Part shown: positions 35,215 to 43,137 of the stretch, piece by piece
Layout: each line of letters opens with the position of its first letter
Position numbering within the stretch: the stretch's first letter is position 1
Assembly (NCBI GenBank): GCA_016124945.1
Contig: WGMT01000045.1
Coordinates: 1 to 64,000, forward strand
Reading direction: 5' to 3'
Length of the DNA: 64,000 nucleotides
Source of the DNA: a bacterium
Lineage (GTDB): Bacteria > Chloroflexota > Anaerolineae > Caldilineales > Caldilineaceae
Position numbers and translations under genes: made by a program
Notes under the pieces: model-generated
The model's input: only the letters and a program-made list of their open reading frames with translations
Databases searched by the model: none
Told to the model about the DNA's origin: nothing

Positions 35215-37683
35215 TTACTGCATGCCTTGGTGATCCGTGTTCCTTCTGATCCGTGTCCACAAAATGCCAAAAACCACGAACATTCCCACCCCGAATAGCC
35301 CCAGTCCCCACCGCCACGAGGACGGCGCAAACCACATATGCACCGTCACCTCGCCCGCGGGGACAGCCACTGCGCGTAGCGCATACGCCACACGCAACAC
35401 CGGCGTCTCCTCACCATTCACCATCGCCCGCCAGCCCGGATACCAAACTTCGCTGAAAAAAAAGTAACCCACATTTGACGAATCGCCCGTCACAATCAGT
35501 TCGTTGACCGAAGGGGAGGAGATTGTGAGATTGGTGATTAGGCGATCAGGCGATTGGTCGGCGTCTATCACCGGCCCCCACTCCCCACTCCCTGATCCCC
35601 AATCCCCACCTTCGCCAAACCAGACACGTGGCAACGGATCTGGGTTCTCATACACTGCCAGCGGCCCCGGCGCATCAAACGCCAGGACAAACTCCTCGGG
35701 CAACGGTGTGCCGTCCTGCACAATCACATAGCGCACGTTAAGCATGTCATAGCGCCGTGTGTCGCGGCCACCCAGCGAGTTCCACAGCTCATCCCAATGG
35801 CGCAGCATTAGCGGATTGACGATGCCGCCCACGTCCTCCAGCCCCACCAGCGCCGCCGTGTCGGGTTGCCAGAGCGCGTCGATGCCTGTCTTGGTGTCGA
35901 TGCGGTATTGGGGACTGTGGACTGGGAATTGACGGCTGGGGAAAATCGACGTAGCGCCGTTTTTCTGGAAGAAGTCGATGATCTCAGGGTGGTGGAAGTT
36001 GGTTGCTGGATTGGTTTCCGCCACATCGGTGTACGATCCGGCGGACGATAGTTCCACCAACAGCAACCCAATCACGAGGACGGCGAAGATGCGCGCCGTG
36101 AGCTTGCCGCGCTGCCAGAGCGTCACCAGCAGCCACGTCCCCAGCCAGGACGCGGTGGCGAGGGTCACCGCCAGCCCGGCCAACGATGCACGCAGGAATG
36201 CCGTTGAATCTTCTTGCAAGAAGAGCAGCGAAGCGTAGACGGCGGGCAGACCGACGATGAGCAGAACGAGTCCGCCCCAGCGTAGGAAGGAGGTGAATTG
36301 TGGATGGCGAATAGTGGATTGCGGGTTGCGAGGGACGGGTTGCGCTTCGGACGCCTGCAACTTGCCACCTGCAATCTGCCCCTCTGCGCCTTTGCGGTGG
36401 AACAGCAGCGCGTCCATGCCCGCCGCAGCCAGCATTGACATGGCCAGCGTAAAGAGGACAATCGCCCGCGCCGGCGCACGGAACTGGGCGAAGCCGGGCA
36501 CGAGTTGGGTCAACCAACCGTGGACAGGCGTATAGATCCCCAGCGCCACCACAAAACCGAAGATGGCAAGGACAATCCACGGCAGTAGACGAGGCCACTT
36601 GCGCCTGTCGCCAGGCAGCAGCAGCGCGCCGACGGCCAGCAGCAGCACCGGTACACCGGCGTAGGGCAACTCTACCCGATCCCACAAGCTCCAATGTAAG
36701 GCCGGTCCTCTGCCGAAGAAGCCGGGCGTCAACAGCCCCACGATCCCTGGCACCGGGGCCAGCGAAAAGCCCACACTGTCCTGGTAGTTGAACTCCGCCC
36801 GCGCCGTGTAGGGCACAATCTCCAGCGCAGGCAGCAAAATTGGCGCGGAGAGGAGGAAGGTCAACACGGCCACGGTGAAGAGAGAAAGTAGCGACTGAGC
36901 GATTGGGCGATTAAGCGATTTCAGAACCTCGACGCGAACCCCAATCCCCGATCCCCAGTCCCCAGCCCCCGATCCCCAGATTCCCCACACCACCGCGTAC
37001 ACCCCCACCGCCATCGCCACAAAGTACGAACTCTGCGCATGACCGGCGTAGTTGGCCACGGCAAAGAGGACCGCAGCCACGACAGCCCACCCCAACTGCC
37101 GCCGGGCCAGTGACAGGTGAAACGCAGCCAAGATCCAGCCGGTCCATGCCAGGACGGCGATGAGGTTCAGGTTGCCCAGGTGGATGAAGAGCGGATCCGA
37201 GAGCGCAAAGGCTGTCCCTGCCAGCAGCGAGGCCGGGCGCGAAAAACCAACCACCCGCCCCAGCACGTAGACGCCCAATCCGGCCCACCACAGGTGACCT
37301 ATTGCCAGCCATTGCATCCATGTGTAGGGGAAATCGGGTCTGAGCCAGAATAGGAGCAGATTGGGCGGGTAGAGGAATCCCGCCTGAATGTCACTGATGA
37401 AGGGCGCGCCGCCGTAAAGTGTGGGATTCCACAGCGGCAGGTGACCCGTCTGGATCACGCTGGCGGCAAAGCGGTAGGTGGGGTAGAGGAAACTGACCAG
37501 ATCGCCGCCGTCGGCAGGTTGGAAGACGTCGCCGCTGAGGGTGCGCCAGAAAAAAGCCACAACAAAAAGCGCAAGCAGGCCGCCTGCGCTTAGATCTTTC
37601 CATCGTTCGTCCTGTCGCCGCGCCAACCCTGTTGTTGTTCCCAACCAGAGCAGTGCGACGCCCAACCAGATCCATGTGGTCAT
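35215..37683 (-). CDS. YfhO-like membrane glycosyltransferase
   Basis: 822 residues with about twelve hydrophobic helices and large extracytoplasmic loops. DLVSFLYPTYRFAASVI followed by PLWNPTLYGGAPFISDIQAG is the YfhO-family first-loop signature of GT-C-type transferases that decorate cell-wall polymers. Three coding stretches are built from heptamers: GSGAGDWGSGIGV (36939-36980), a PRNPQSTIRHPQF-type loop (36300-36388), and GEGGDWGSGSGEWG (35575-35610). The C-terminus (TRIRRNTDHQ) comes from a GATCCGTGTT-type repeat. No ribosome site; a TATAAT box seven bases before the ATG implies a leaderless message. Confidence 0.85.
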   Translation of the reverse strand: MTTWIWLGVALLWLGTTTGLARRQDERWKDLSAGGLLALFVVAFFWRTLSGDVFQPADGGDLVSFLYPTYRFAASVIQTGHLPLWNPTLYGGAPFISDIQAGFLYPPNLLLFWLRPDFPYTWMQWLAIGHLWWAGLGVYVLGRVVGFSRPASLLAGTAFALSDPLFIHLGNLNLIAVLAWTGWILAAFHLSLARRQLGWAVVAAVLFAVANYAGHAQSSYFVAMAVGVYAVVWGIWGSGAGDWGSGIGVRVEVLKSLNRPIAQSLLSLFTVAVLTFLLSAPILLPALEIVPYTARAEFNYQDSVGFSLAPVPGIVGLLTPGFFGRGPALHWSLWDRVELPYAGVPVLLLAVGALLLPGDRRKWPRLLPWIVLAIFGFVVALGIYTPVHGWLTQLVPGFAQFRAPARAIVLFTLAMSMLAAAGMDALLFHRKGAEGQIAGGKLQASEAQPVPRNPQSTIRHPQFTSFLRWGGLVLLIVGLPAVYASLLFLQEDSTAFLRASLAGLAVTLATASWLGTWLLVTLWQRGKLTARIFAVLVIGLLLVELSSAGSYTDVAETNPATNFHHPEIIDFFQKNGATSIFPSRQFPVHSPQYRIDTKTGIDALWQPDTAALVGLEDVGGIVNPLMLRHWDELWNSLGGRDTRRYDMLNVRYVIVQDGTPLPEEFVLAFDAPGPLAVYENPDPLPRVWFGEGGDWGSGSGEWGPVIDADQSPDRLITNLTISSPSVNELIVTGDSSNVGYFFFSEVWYPGWRAMVNGEETPVLRVAYALRAVAVPAGEVTVHMWFAPSSWRWGLGLFGVGMFVVFGILWTRIRRNTDHQGMQ
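35521..35610. repeat. Coding repeat in YfhO-like gene, 3' part
   Basis: GATTGGTG/GATTAGGC units of 7-8 bp (35521-35556) are followed by five CCCCACT/CCCCAAT heptamers (35576-35610), all inside the reading frame. The encoded loop carries GSGSGEWG. Confidence 0.85.
36300..36388. repeat. Coding repeat in YfhO-like gene, middle
   Basis: TGGATTG/CGGGTTG and CTGCAAC/TTGCCAC-type heptamers encode a polar loop between two predicted transmembrane helices. Confidence 0.75.
36939..36980. repeat. Six CCCCAGT-type heptamers in YfhO-like gene
   Basis: CCCCAAT, CCCCGAT, CCCCAGT, CCCCAGC, CCCCGAT and CCCCAGA in strict register within the coding frame; the peptide has a seven-residue period (WGSGAGD, WGSGIGV). 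GCGATT octamers lie just beyond at 36900-36920. Confidence 0.92.
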
Positions 37684-37690
37684 TGGGGGA

Positions 37691-37720
37691 ATTATACAAT
37701 GGTAAACAGTTTTTTGTTAT
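37691..37720 (-). promoter_or_regulatory. Promoter of the YfhO-like gene, probably leaderless
   Basis: On the minus strand TATAAT (37696-37691) ends seven bases before the ATG at 37683. ATAACA about 18 bp upstream is a fair -35 box. No ribosome site precedes the gene. Confidence 0.5.
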
Positions 37721-37971
37721 TCTTCTTCTAGTTCGGCTTCTTCCAAGCGGACACCGCGTCCTTGCCGAAGCGCTGCGCGGGATTCTGCGATTCGTTCGAG
37801 GAACGGCTCGCTATGTTCAAGTTGATACTCAAACCAGTCATTCTCGTCGGCAAAACCGACAAGGACGCCAACAGGTTTTCCTTGCTGGGTAAGGATAATA
37901 TCCTCATCTTTTGCCAATCTCAAAAACTCTGCCAATTTGTGTTCTACTTCGGCTATCGCGACTTCTCTCAT
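37717..37971 (-). CDS. Phd/YefM-type antitoxin
   Basis: 84 residues. VAIAEVEHKLAEFLRLAKDEDIILTQQGKPVGVLVGFAD is the DNA-binding N-terminal fold of Phd/YefM antitoxins; the acidic tail (EEAELEEE) would wrap the toxin. It neutralises the RelE-like toxin encoded just upstream and probably autorepresses the pair. The ATG overlaps the toxin stop by four bases. The order toxin-then-antitoxin is the reverse of the common one. Confidence 0.85.
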   Translation of the reverse strand: MREVAIAEVEHKLAEFLRLAKDEDIILTQQGKPVGVLVGFADENDWFEYQLEHSEPFLERIAESRAALRQGRGVRLEEAELEEE

Positions 37972-38264
37972 TCTGTCTCTCCCTTTGCCGCCAACCAGGT
38001 ATCAGCCTCTGCTTTTGAGACTACTGCCAGGATTTCTACTGATGCTTCCACAATGTCGTAAAACACCCTTAGTTCGTCAACTCGCAGCCGATACTGGGGT
38101 TGCTTTAGATTGCGTAGTCGTTTGATCCGGCTCTGGCTTACCTTGCCTGGTTCATGTCGTAGATGTGTCTCAATGGCATCCTTGACTTGCGCCCGTTCGT
38201 GGGCGCTCAGTCGTTTGATGTCTTGAATTGCTTGTGGCGCCAGGATGATCTCGTGACGCTTCAT
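37968..38264 (-). CDS. RelE/ParE-type toxin
   Basis: 98 residues with the RelE fold: HEIILAPQAIQDIKRL, then YRLRVDELRVFYDIVEASVEILAV. Members cleave mRNA in the ribosome or poison gyrase; the residues here favour RelE/StbE, without certainty. It is the first gene of the pair and overlaps the antitoxin by four bases. The promoter is consensus-like and positioned so that the message starts at or next to the ATG. Confidence 0.86.
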   Translation of the reverse strand: MKRHEIILAPQAIQDIKRLSAHERAQVKDAIETHLRHEPGKVSQSRIKRLRNLKQPQYRLRVDELRVFYDIVEASVEILAVVSKAEADTWLAAKGETE

Positions 38265-38270
38265 GTTGAC

Positions 38271-38298
38271 ATTGTACGCGAGACGGATGGATTGTCAA
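38271..38298 (-). promoter_or_regulatory. Toxin-antitoxin promoter, probably leaderless
   Basis: On the minus strand TTGACA (38298-38293) and TACAAT (38276-38271) are 16 bp apart; six bases separate the -10 box from the toxin ATG at 38264. This is the best sigma-A-type promoter seen in the window. Confidence 0.7.
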
Positions 38299-38304
38299 CG
38301 CGGT

Positions 38305-39393
38305 TTAGTTCGCCTTCACTTCCTCCCACGAGACGGCACTGTCGCGCGCGGGGACACTGCCCAGCTTCTCCGGCGCATGACCGGTGACGGCATACACGAT
38401 CTTGCCCACGTGGGCATGTGTGGTGGAGATGAATAACTTGAACTTGGCCTGTGTGCCGCCTGCCGCTGTGCCAGCCACAAAGATGCCAGGCACGTTGGTC
38501 TCCATCGTGTTCGGATTGAAGACAGGCACTTCGTCTGCCCCCGTCAACTCGATCCCTGCCGCCCGCAGCAATGACTGATCCGCCTGGAAGCCTGTTGCCA
38601 ACAGCACAAAGTCCGTCTCATGGCGGGTGATGCGCCCGTTTGGGGTGACGCCGTCTTCGGTGGGGGCCAGGAAGACGGCGTCGTTGGTGATTTCCACCGG
38701 AATCGTAGACGGGTAAAAGTGGATTTCGTCCTTTTCGAGCCGCGTCTTGAGATCGCCAGCGAGGTGTGGCTTCACCACATCCCACTGGAAGTCGCTGTGC
38801 CGGTAGCTCAGCGCCACCTGACTGCCTGCGCGCCAGCAGCGCAAAGCCGACTCCAACGCCGAATTTTTGCCGCCTACCACCAGCAATCGAGTGCGAAAGT
38901 AGGCATGCGGCCCGGGAAAATAGTGGGTGACGTGTGGTAGATCTTCGCCGGGAATGCCCAATTTGCGCGGCCCGGCCATGCCACCGGTGCAAAAGACGAC
39001 GTAACGGGCGCGGTAGCGGCGCTCCTCTCCACGCTTGTGCGTGTGGACAATGAAGCCGCCTTCGTCGCGGTCGACGCCTGTCACCGGTTCGTAGTTGTGC
39101 AGATCGATATCGAAATACTCTACCAGCATGCGCATGTAGGCAAGGTATTCCTCGCCGCTGATGGGCCGTTGATCCAGCGTCTGTACAGGGACACCGGCCA
39201 GCGCCACATGCTCCGGCGTACTGAAGAAGTGTGTGTTGGGCGGCCAGCGCGAGATAGCTTCGCCGATCTGCGCCGCCTCGAAAAGAATGCTCCTGACGCC
39301 CTGTTGCTTGAAGGCGATGGCGGTTTCGATGCCAATGGGGCCGCCGCCCACAATGGCTACATCGATCTCGCCGTTGATTGTCAACTTGTTCAT
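38305..39393 (-). CDS. YpdA-type FAD/NAD(P) disulfide reductase
   Basis: 362 residues. The N-terminal FAD-binding Rossmann motif is VAIVGGGPIGIETAIAF, the second NAD(P) motif is LLVVGGKNSALESAL, and FVLLATGFQAD precedes the C-terminal NVPGIFVAGTAAGG. The GGKNSAxE signature and absence of a thioredoxin-reductase CxxC favour the YpdA/Bdr group (bacillithiol disulfide reductase); whether this organism makes bacillithiol is not known from here. GGAGAG lies about nine bases before the ATG. Confidence 0.82.
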   Translation of the reverse strand: MNKLTINGEIDVAIVGGGPIGIETAIAFKQQGVRSILFEAAQIGEAISRWPPNTHFFSTPEHVALAGVPVQTLDQRPISGEEYLAYMRMLVEYFDIDLHNYEPVTGVDRDEGGFIVHTHKRGEERRYRARYVVFCTGGMAGPRKLGIPGEDLPHVTHYFPGPHAYFRTRLLVVGGKNSALESALRCWRAGSQVALSYRHSDFQWDVVKPHLAGDLKTRLEKDEIHFYPSTIPVEITNDAVFLAPTEDGVTPNGRITRHETDFVLLATGFQADQSLLRAAGIELTGADEVPVFNPNTMETNVPGIFVAGTAAGGTQAKFKLFISTTHAHVGKIVYAVTGHAPEKLGSVPARDSAVSWEEVKAN

Positions 39394-39663
39394 GGTTTTA
39401 CTCTCTCCATTGCGTGGTTGTGCACGGTAGACGTTCGTTCTTTCACCTGACTATGCTATCTCACTTGACCATGCTATCACAGCTGATGGGTGGCACGAAC
39501 AAGAACGCTTCCAATTTAGCACACTCATTACTTGGCGCTCAAGTTATTTGGCGCTCAAGATAGGGTAATAACTCTCTTAATACTTTCAGCCCATACTGAT
39601 CTCATTGGCCAGGCCGTTGCCCAATTCACGGCCTCGGAATTTACACTGAAAAGGAGTGACCCC
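39394..39663 (+). promoter_or_regulatory. Control region with direct repeats upstream of DUF937 gene
   Basis: 270 bp gap. TTGGCGCTCAAG occurs twice (39532-39543, 39548-39559), 16 bp apart. ATGCTATCxCA occurs twice near 39453-39480. These may be regulator sites. No gene or RNA is evident. Confidence 0.4.
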
Positions 39664-40245
39664 ATGCCTACGCTCGTTCAGGTTCTGCTTGGCACGCTCG
39701 GCCCCACAGCGTTGCATCAGGTTAGTAACCGATTGAAAGCCGATGAAGGCGCTACCCAGCGCGCCATCGGCGCTGCCATTCCGCTGATTATCAGTGCATT
39801 GGGCAAGAACGCAGCGACCCCTGAGGGCGCACAGGCGCTCAACCGTGCCCTAGAGACGAAGCACGACGGCAGCGTCCTGCACAATGTGGACGACGCCCTT
39901 GCCAACCCCGCCCTGGCCGGTGACGGCGCTGCCATTCTGAAACACGTCCTCGGCGACAAGCGGCAATCGGTAGAAAAAGGATTGAGCGCTGCCAGCGGCA
40001 TCGATGCCGCCTCGGCAGCCCAATTGCTCGATATGCTTGCCCCGCTGGTAATGGGGCAAGTCGGCTTGCAGAAACGCGCCCAAGGGCTTGATGCCGACGG
40101 CATCGCCGGTCTACTCGGGAGTGAGCGAACGGAAGCAAAAGGCTTGCTCGGCAGGCTCATAGACATTATCGACACCGACGACGACGGCAGCATTGTCGAC
40201 GATGTCCTCAATATGGGCTCAAAGCTTGGTAAACTGTTCCGATAA
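39664..40245 (+). CDS. DUF937 family protein
   Basis: 193 residues, no signal or membrane helix. Glycine/alanine-rich repeats such as QRAIGAAIPLIISALGKNAAT and AAQLLDMLAPLVMGQVG match DUF937 proteins, whose function is unknown. The C-terminus has IDTDDDGSIVDDVLNMGSKLGKLF, an EF-hand-like acidic loop common in the family. AAGGAG lies about seven bases before the ATG. Single-gene transcript between two hairpins and a control region with direct repeats. Confidence 0.85.
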   Translation: MPTLVQVLLGTLGPTALHQVSNRLKADEGATQRAIGAAIPLIISALGKNAATPEGAQALNRALETKHDGSVLHNVDDALANPALAGDGAAILKHVLGDKRQSVEKGLSAASGIDAASAAQLLDMLAPLVMGQVGLQKRAQGLDADGIAGLLGSERTEAKGLLGRLIDIIDTDDDGSIVDDVLNMGSKLGKLFR

Positions 40246-40256
40246 AGAAATTCCCA

Positions 40257-40351
40257 TGTAACTATTCAGGTGCGACGCAACTGGCCAGGAGATCGACCTG
40301 TATGCGGCAACGTTTGGGCCAGTGCGTCGCACCTGACGCTGAATAGTTACA
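40257..40351. repeat. Long imperfect inverted repeat after DUF937 gene
   Basis: TGTAACTATTCAG and GTGCGACGCAACTGGCC on the left return inverted on the right (40317-40351). CCCATAAAGAAAT repeats lie at both edges, so it may be a small insertion. Confidence 0.75.
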
Positions 40352-40366
40352 TTCCCATAAAGAAAT

Positions 40367-40400
40367 CGACCTGCCGGGTTTGAATAAACCCGGCAGGTCG
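40367..40400. terminator. Bidirectional terminator
   Basis: CGACCTGCCGGGTTT pairs perfectly with its inverse around GAAT (15-bp stem, 4-base loop) between the convergent DUF937 and beta-helix genes. ATTTCTTT follows on the minus strand. Confidence 0.88.
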
Positions 40401-40437
40401 ATAGAGACGATTTGCCTCAGAAAATCTAACTGCAAAT

Positions 40438-42939
40438 CTACTTGTTGATGAGCGGCACGTAGACGTTTTGATAGCCGGCCATCCGAGTTCTAAGAATTGG
40501 CACGTAGATCTCGTACCCAGGGAAACCGGGCATCCACGATTCAAAGAGTATACCATCGCTCACCGCGTCGCCGTTGCCGTTGGGGTTTCTGGTGATATGA
40601 TGCGGCCCCGACAAACTGCCCCAGTAGTTGAATCGGGCATCAATTTCTATGTGGCTTGCGCTTTCCTGCCTCGCGCCCGTATTGTTGCCGTGGATTTTGT
40701 TGCGGCGCAATACTGCCATGCTGTCTCCCTCGCCGTGGACACCATAGCCCCCATTGTCGACGATTTCGTTGCGTACTAGCGGCACCGTTGAATGCATGTT
40801 GAGCAGGTGAATGCCGGCTGCACCGTTTTCGTAGATGTGGTTGCTTTCCACAATCGGCGTTGCCCCGGCCCCGCGAATCTGAAGACCGCCCCGGCTGTTG
40901 GCATGGATCTCGTTGCCCGTCAGGCTGGGCGACGCCCCGCTGATGATGATCCCCACCCCTAGATCGGCAGGCCCCGCCCCGCTAAAGACACTCTGCCGCA
41001 CCACAACATTGTCACTTTCCAACAGCAGGTTGGTAGCAAGGATGGCGCGATCTTCTACTTCAATTTCCGTCTCGTTCCCGCACGCTCCGCCATAGCGGAC
41101 ATGCATGTGGCTGATCGAACCTTCGCTCCCAGGCCGGAAGCGGACGCCCCCGCTACGCTCGTCCGCGGGGACGGCTGTAGCGCCGTCGCCGTTGGTGTCT
41201 CCGCCCACACTGTCATCGAGGATCGACGTCAACACGATGGGATTCGCTTCGTCTCCTTCAGCCGTCAACTGCCCGTGGACCTCGATGCACGTGCTCTGCT
41301 TGATGAGCGTCCCCGGCGGGAGGGTGAGGTGACCTTTGGACCCCACGCTGAGGTTGCGTGTGATCATCTCCGTGCCGATAACGGCGCTGCTCACAATAAA
41401 CGGGAAGGCTACTTGCCCCGTCACCGTGACAGCCCCGGCAATGCCTGGCGTACCGCTGTTCATGTCGGTGAGCATGAATCCGTTGAACTTCGATCCGCTG
41501 CTGCTGTTGCCCTGAAGCGTCACGTTGACGTGTTCGCTGTCGAGCATGGCCCACACCGCGCCGGTGCCGTTGCCGATGAAGCTGTTGTCTTCAAAGACGA
41601 TGGGCTTGTTCTGATCAAAGCCGTTCCACTGGATCGCCCAGTAGGCATTGCTGATGAATGTGCTGTTGCGGATCGTGGGGGATGACTGTTCGATGCGCAG
41701 TGCCGCGTCCTGATCCGTTTCGTCGGTGGCGGCGCCGTGGGCCAGCGTCACATGATCGAGGATCAACTCGCTGTTTTGCACCACCACCATGCCTTCCGCC
41801 GAAGCGAAGCCGCCGTAACCGATCCAGGTGTGGCGCAATTCGCTCCCCTTCGCCGTGACGCCGAATATGATGCTGCGCCAATCGCCGGCAGCCGGTGTCG
41901 TGTCGGCGCCGTCGGCGTTGGTGTCGCCGCCGTAGCTGTCATCGCGCAAAGAGGTGAAGATCACCGGCTTGTCGGCGCTTCCCTGTGTCACCAGCGCGCC
42001 GCGCAGGTCGATGCGCTCGTTGCTCAACTTCACCACCGTCCCCGCCGCCAGGATCAACTTGCTCTCTTCCGGCACGGTGACCAGATAGGGCGATTCCACC
42101 AGAATTGGGAAATCGCTCTGCCCCGTGATGGTGACAGTGCCGCTGATGATACCCAGGTAGGGCGATCGGCCAAAGCCGCCGTCGCCGATGCGAACGCCGT
42201 TGCGACCTCGTCCGCTGCTGCTGTTGCCCTCGAAGAGGATGTCCTGTGTCTCCTCGCTCATGGTCACGTGGACGGCGACATCCGGTGTGTTGCTAAAGCG
42301 GTTGTTGCGCAGTACCAGCGGACGGCTGTTGTCGTAGCCTTGCACACGTATGCCAATCGCCGAACTGTTCGAAAACTCATTGTCTTCGATCACGGGCGAT
42401 GCTTTGCGTACAAAGAGCAGGGCGTCGTTGTAATCTTGCCCGCCATAGGTGAAGACATTGTTGCGTAACGTTACATCGTTACTCGCCACACTCACCATGC
42501 CGTCGGCGCTGAGTAGCCCGCCATGCGCCATCCACACATGCTCCAATGTGCCTGAACTGCCTTCGGCAAAAATCAGGCTGTACCACATGTTGTTGTCCAT
42601 CGACGTAAAGGTGATAGGATTTGCCGCGGTTGCCCTGGCCTCCAGCGTCCCGTTCACCGTGATGCGCCGAACTTCGGCTATGCGGATCTCGACCCCTGGC
42701 TGAATTGTCAGCTTTACGCCTGCATCCACCGTCAAATCATCGGTGATCACGTAGGGCGACGCCGCCACCGTCCACGTGGTGTTGGCCGAAAGGGTGCCGC
42801 TCACCACCGTCGACGCCGCTGCCGGGGGATCTTCCTCCGCCGCGGCAGGAGCCGGCTCCATCACCCAAAAAAGACCAAACAGCAGCAAACTCGTCGTTGC
42901 GAAAAGTACAAAAAAACGCTGCAACGGCATAGACGACAT
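40438..42939 (-). CDS. Secreted right-handed beta-helix protein
   Basis: 833 residues with a signal peptide (cleavage near APAAAEE). The mature protein is made of repeated strand-turn units (NxFxxN, GIRVQGYDNSRP, NSTFISNAYWAIQWNG) of the NosD/pectate-lyase-like parallel beta-helix; no lyase active site is recognised. Two large repeat blocks each include DDSYGGDTNADGA/DDSVGGDTNGDGA loops that look like calcium sites. The C-terminus has YEIYVPILRTRMAG and ends in VYVPLINK, the short motif shared with other exported proteins here. AAGGAGG before the ATG. Probably extracellular; ligand unknown. Confidence 0.85.
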   Translation of the reverse strand: MSSMPLQRFFVLFATTSLLLFGLFWVMEPAPAAAEEDPPAAASTVVSGTLSANTTWTVAASPYVITDDLTVDAGVKLTIQPGVEIRIAEVRRITVNGTLEARATAANPITFTSMDNNMWYSLIFAEGSSGTLEHVWMAHGGLLSADGMVSVASNDVTLRNNVFTYGGQDYNDALLFVRKASPVIEDNEFSNSSAIGIRVQGYDNSRPLVLRNNRFSNTPDVAVHVTMSEETQDILFEGNSSSGRGRNGVRIGDGGFGRSPYLGIISGTVTITGQSDFPILVESPYLVTVPEESKLILAAGTVVKLSNERIDLRGALVTQGSADKPVIFTSLRDDSYGGDTNADGADTTPAAGDWRSIIFGVTAKGSELRHTWIGYGGFASAEGMVVVQNSELILDHVTLAHGAATDETDQDAALRIEQSSPTIRNSTFISNAYWAIQWNGFDQNKPIVFEDNSFIGNGTGAVWAMLDSEHVNVTLQGNSSSGSKFNGFMLTDMNSGTPGIAGAVTVTGQVAFPFIVSSAVIGTEMITRNLSVGSKGHLTLPPGTLIKQSTCIEVHGQLTAEGDEANPIVLTSILDDSVGGDTNGDGATAVPADERSGGVRFRPGSEGSISHMHVRYGGACGNETEIEVEDRAILATNLLLESDNVVVRQSVFSGAGPADLGVGIIISGASPSLTGNEIHANSRGGLQIRGAGATPIVESNHIYENGAAGIHLLNMHSTVPLVRNEIVDNGGYGVHGEGDSMAVLRRNKIHGNNTGARQESASHIEIDARFNYWGSLSGPHHITRNPNGNGDAVSDGILFESWMPGFPGYEIYVPILRTRMAGYQNVYVPLINK

Positions 42940-43137
42940 AAAATCCTCCTTAGAAGAATGAAAGAATTCAATGTCATTCTATGCTGTTGCAGCGCAAAAT
43001 TTAACAGGATATATGGCGTACTCCACCCGTACATTGGTTCTATGAACACCCCAATCGGTTGCGATTTTTAGGCGGTGAACCGGCTGAAATCAGTTTTGAA
43101 TATCGCCAATTGCGATTCTGTTCCAGCATTTTTGGGA
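42940..43137. other. Gap between beta-helix and DUF58 genes
   Basis: About 200 bp with a minus-strand ribosome site for the beta-helix gene. A TAGAAT box near 42976 (minus strand) could be its -10. Nothing else recognised. Confidence 0.4.
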
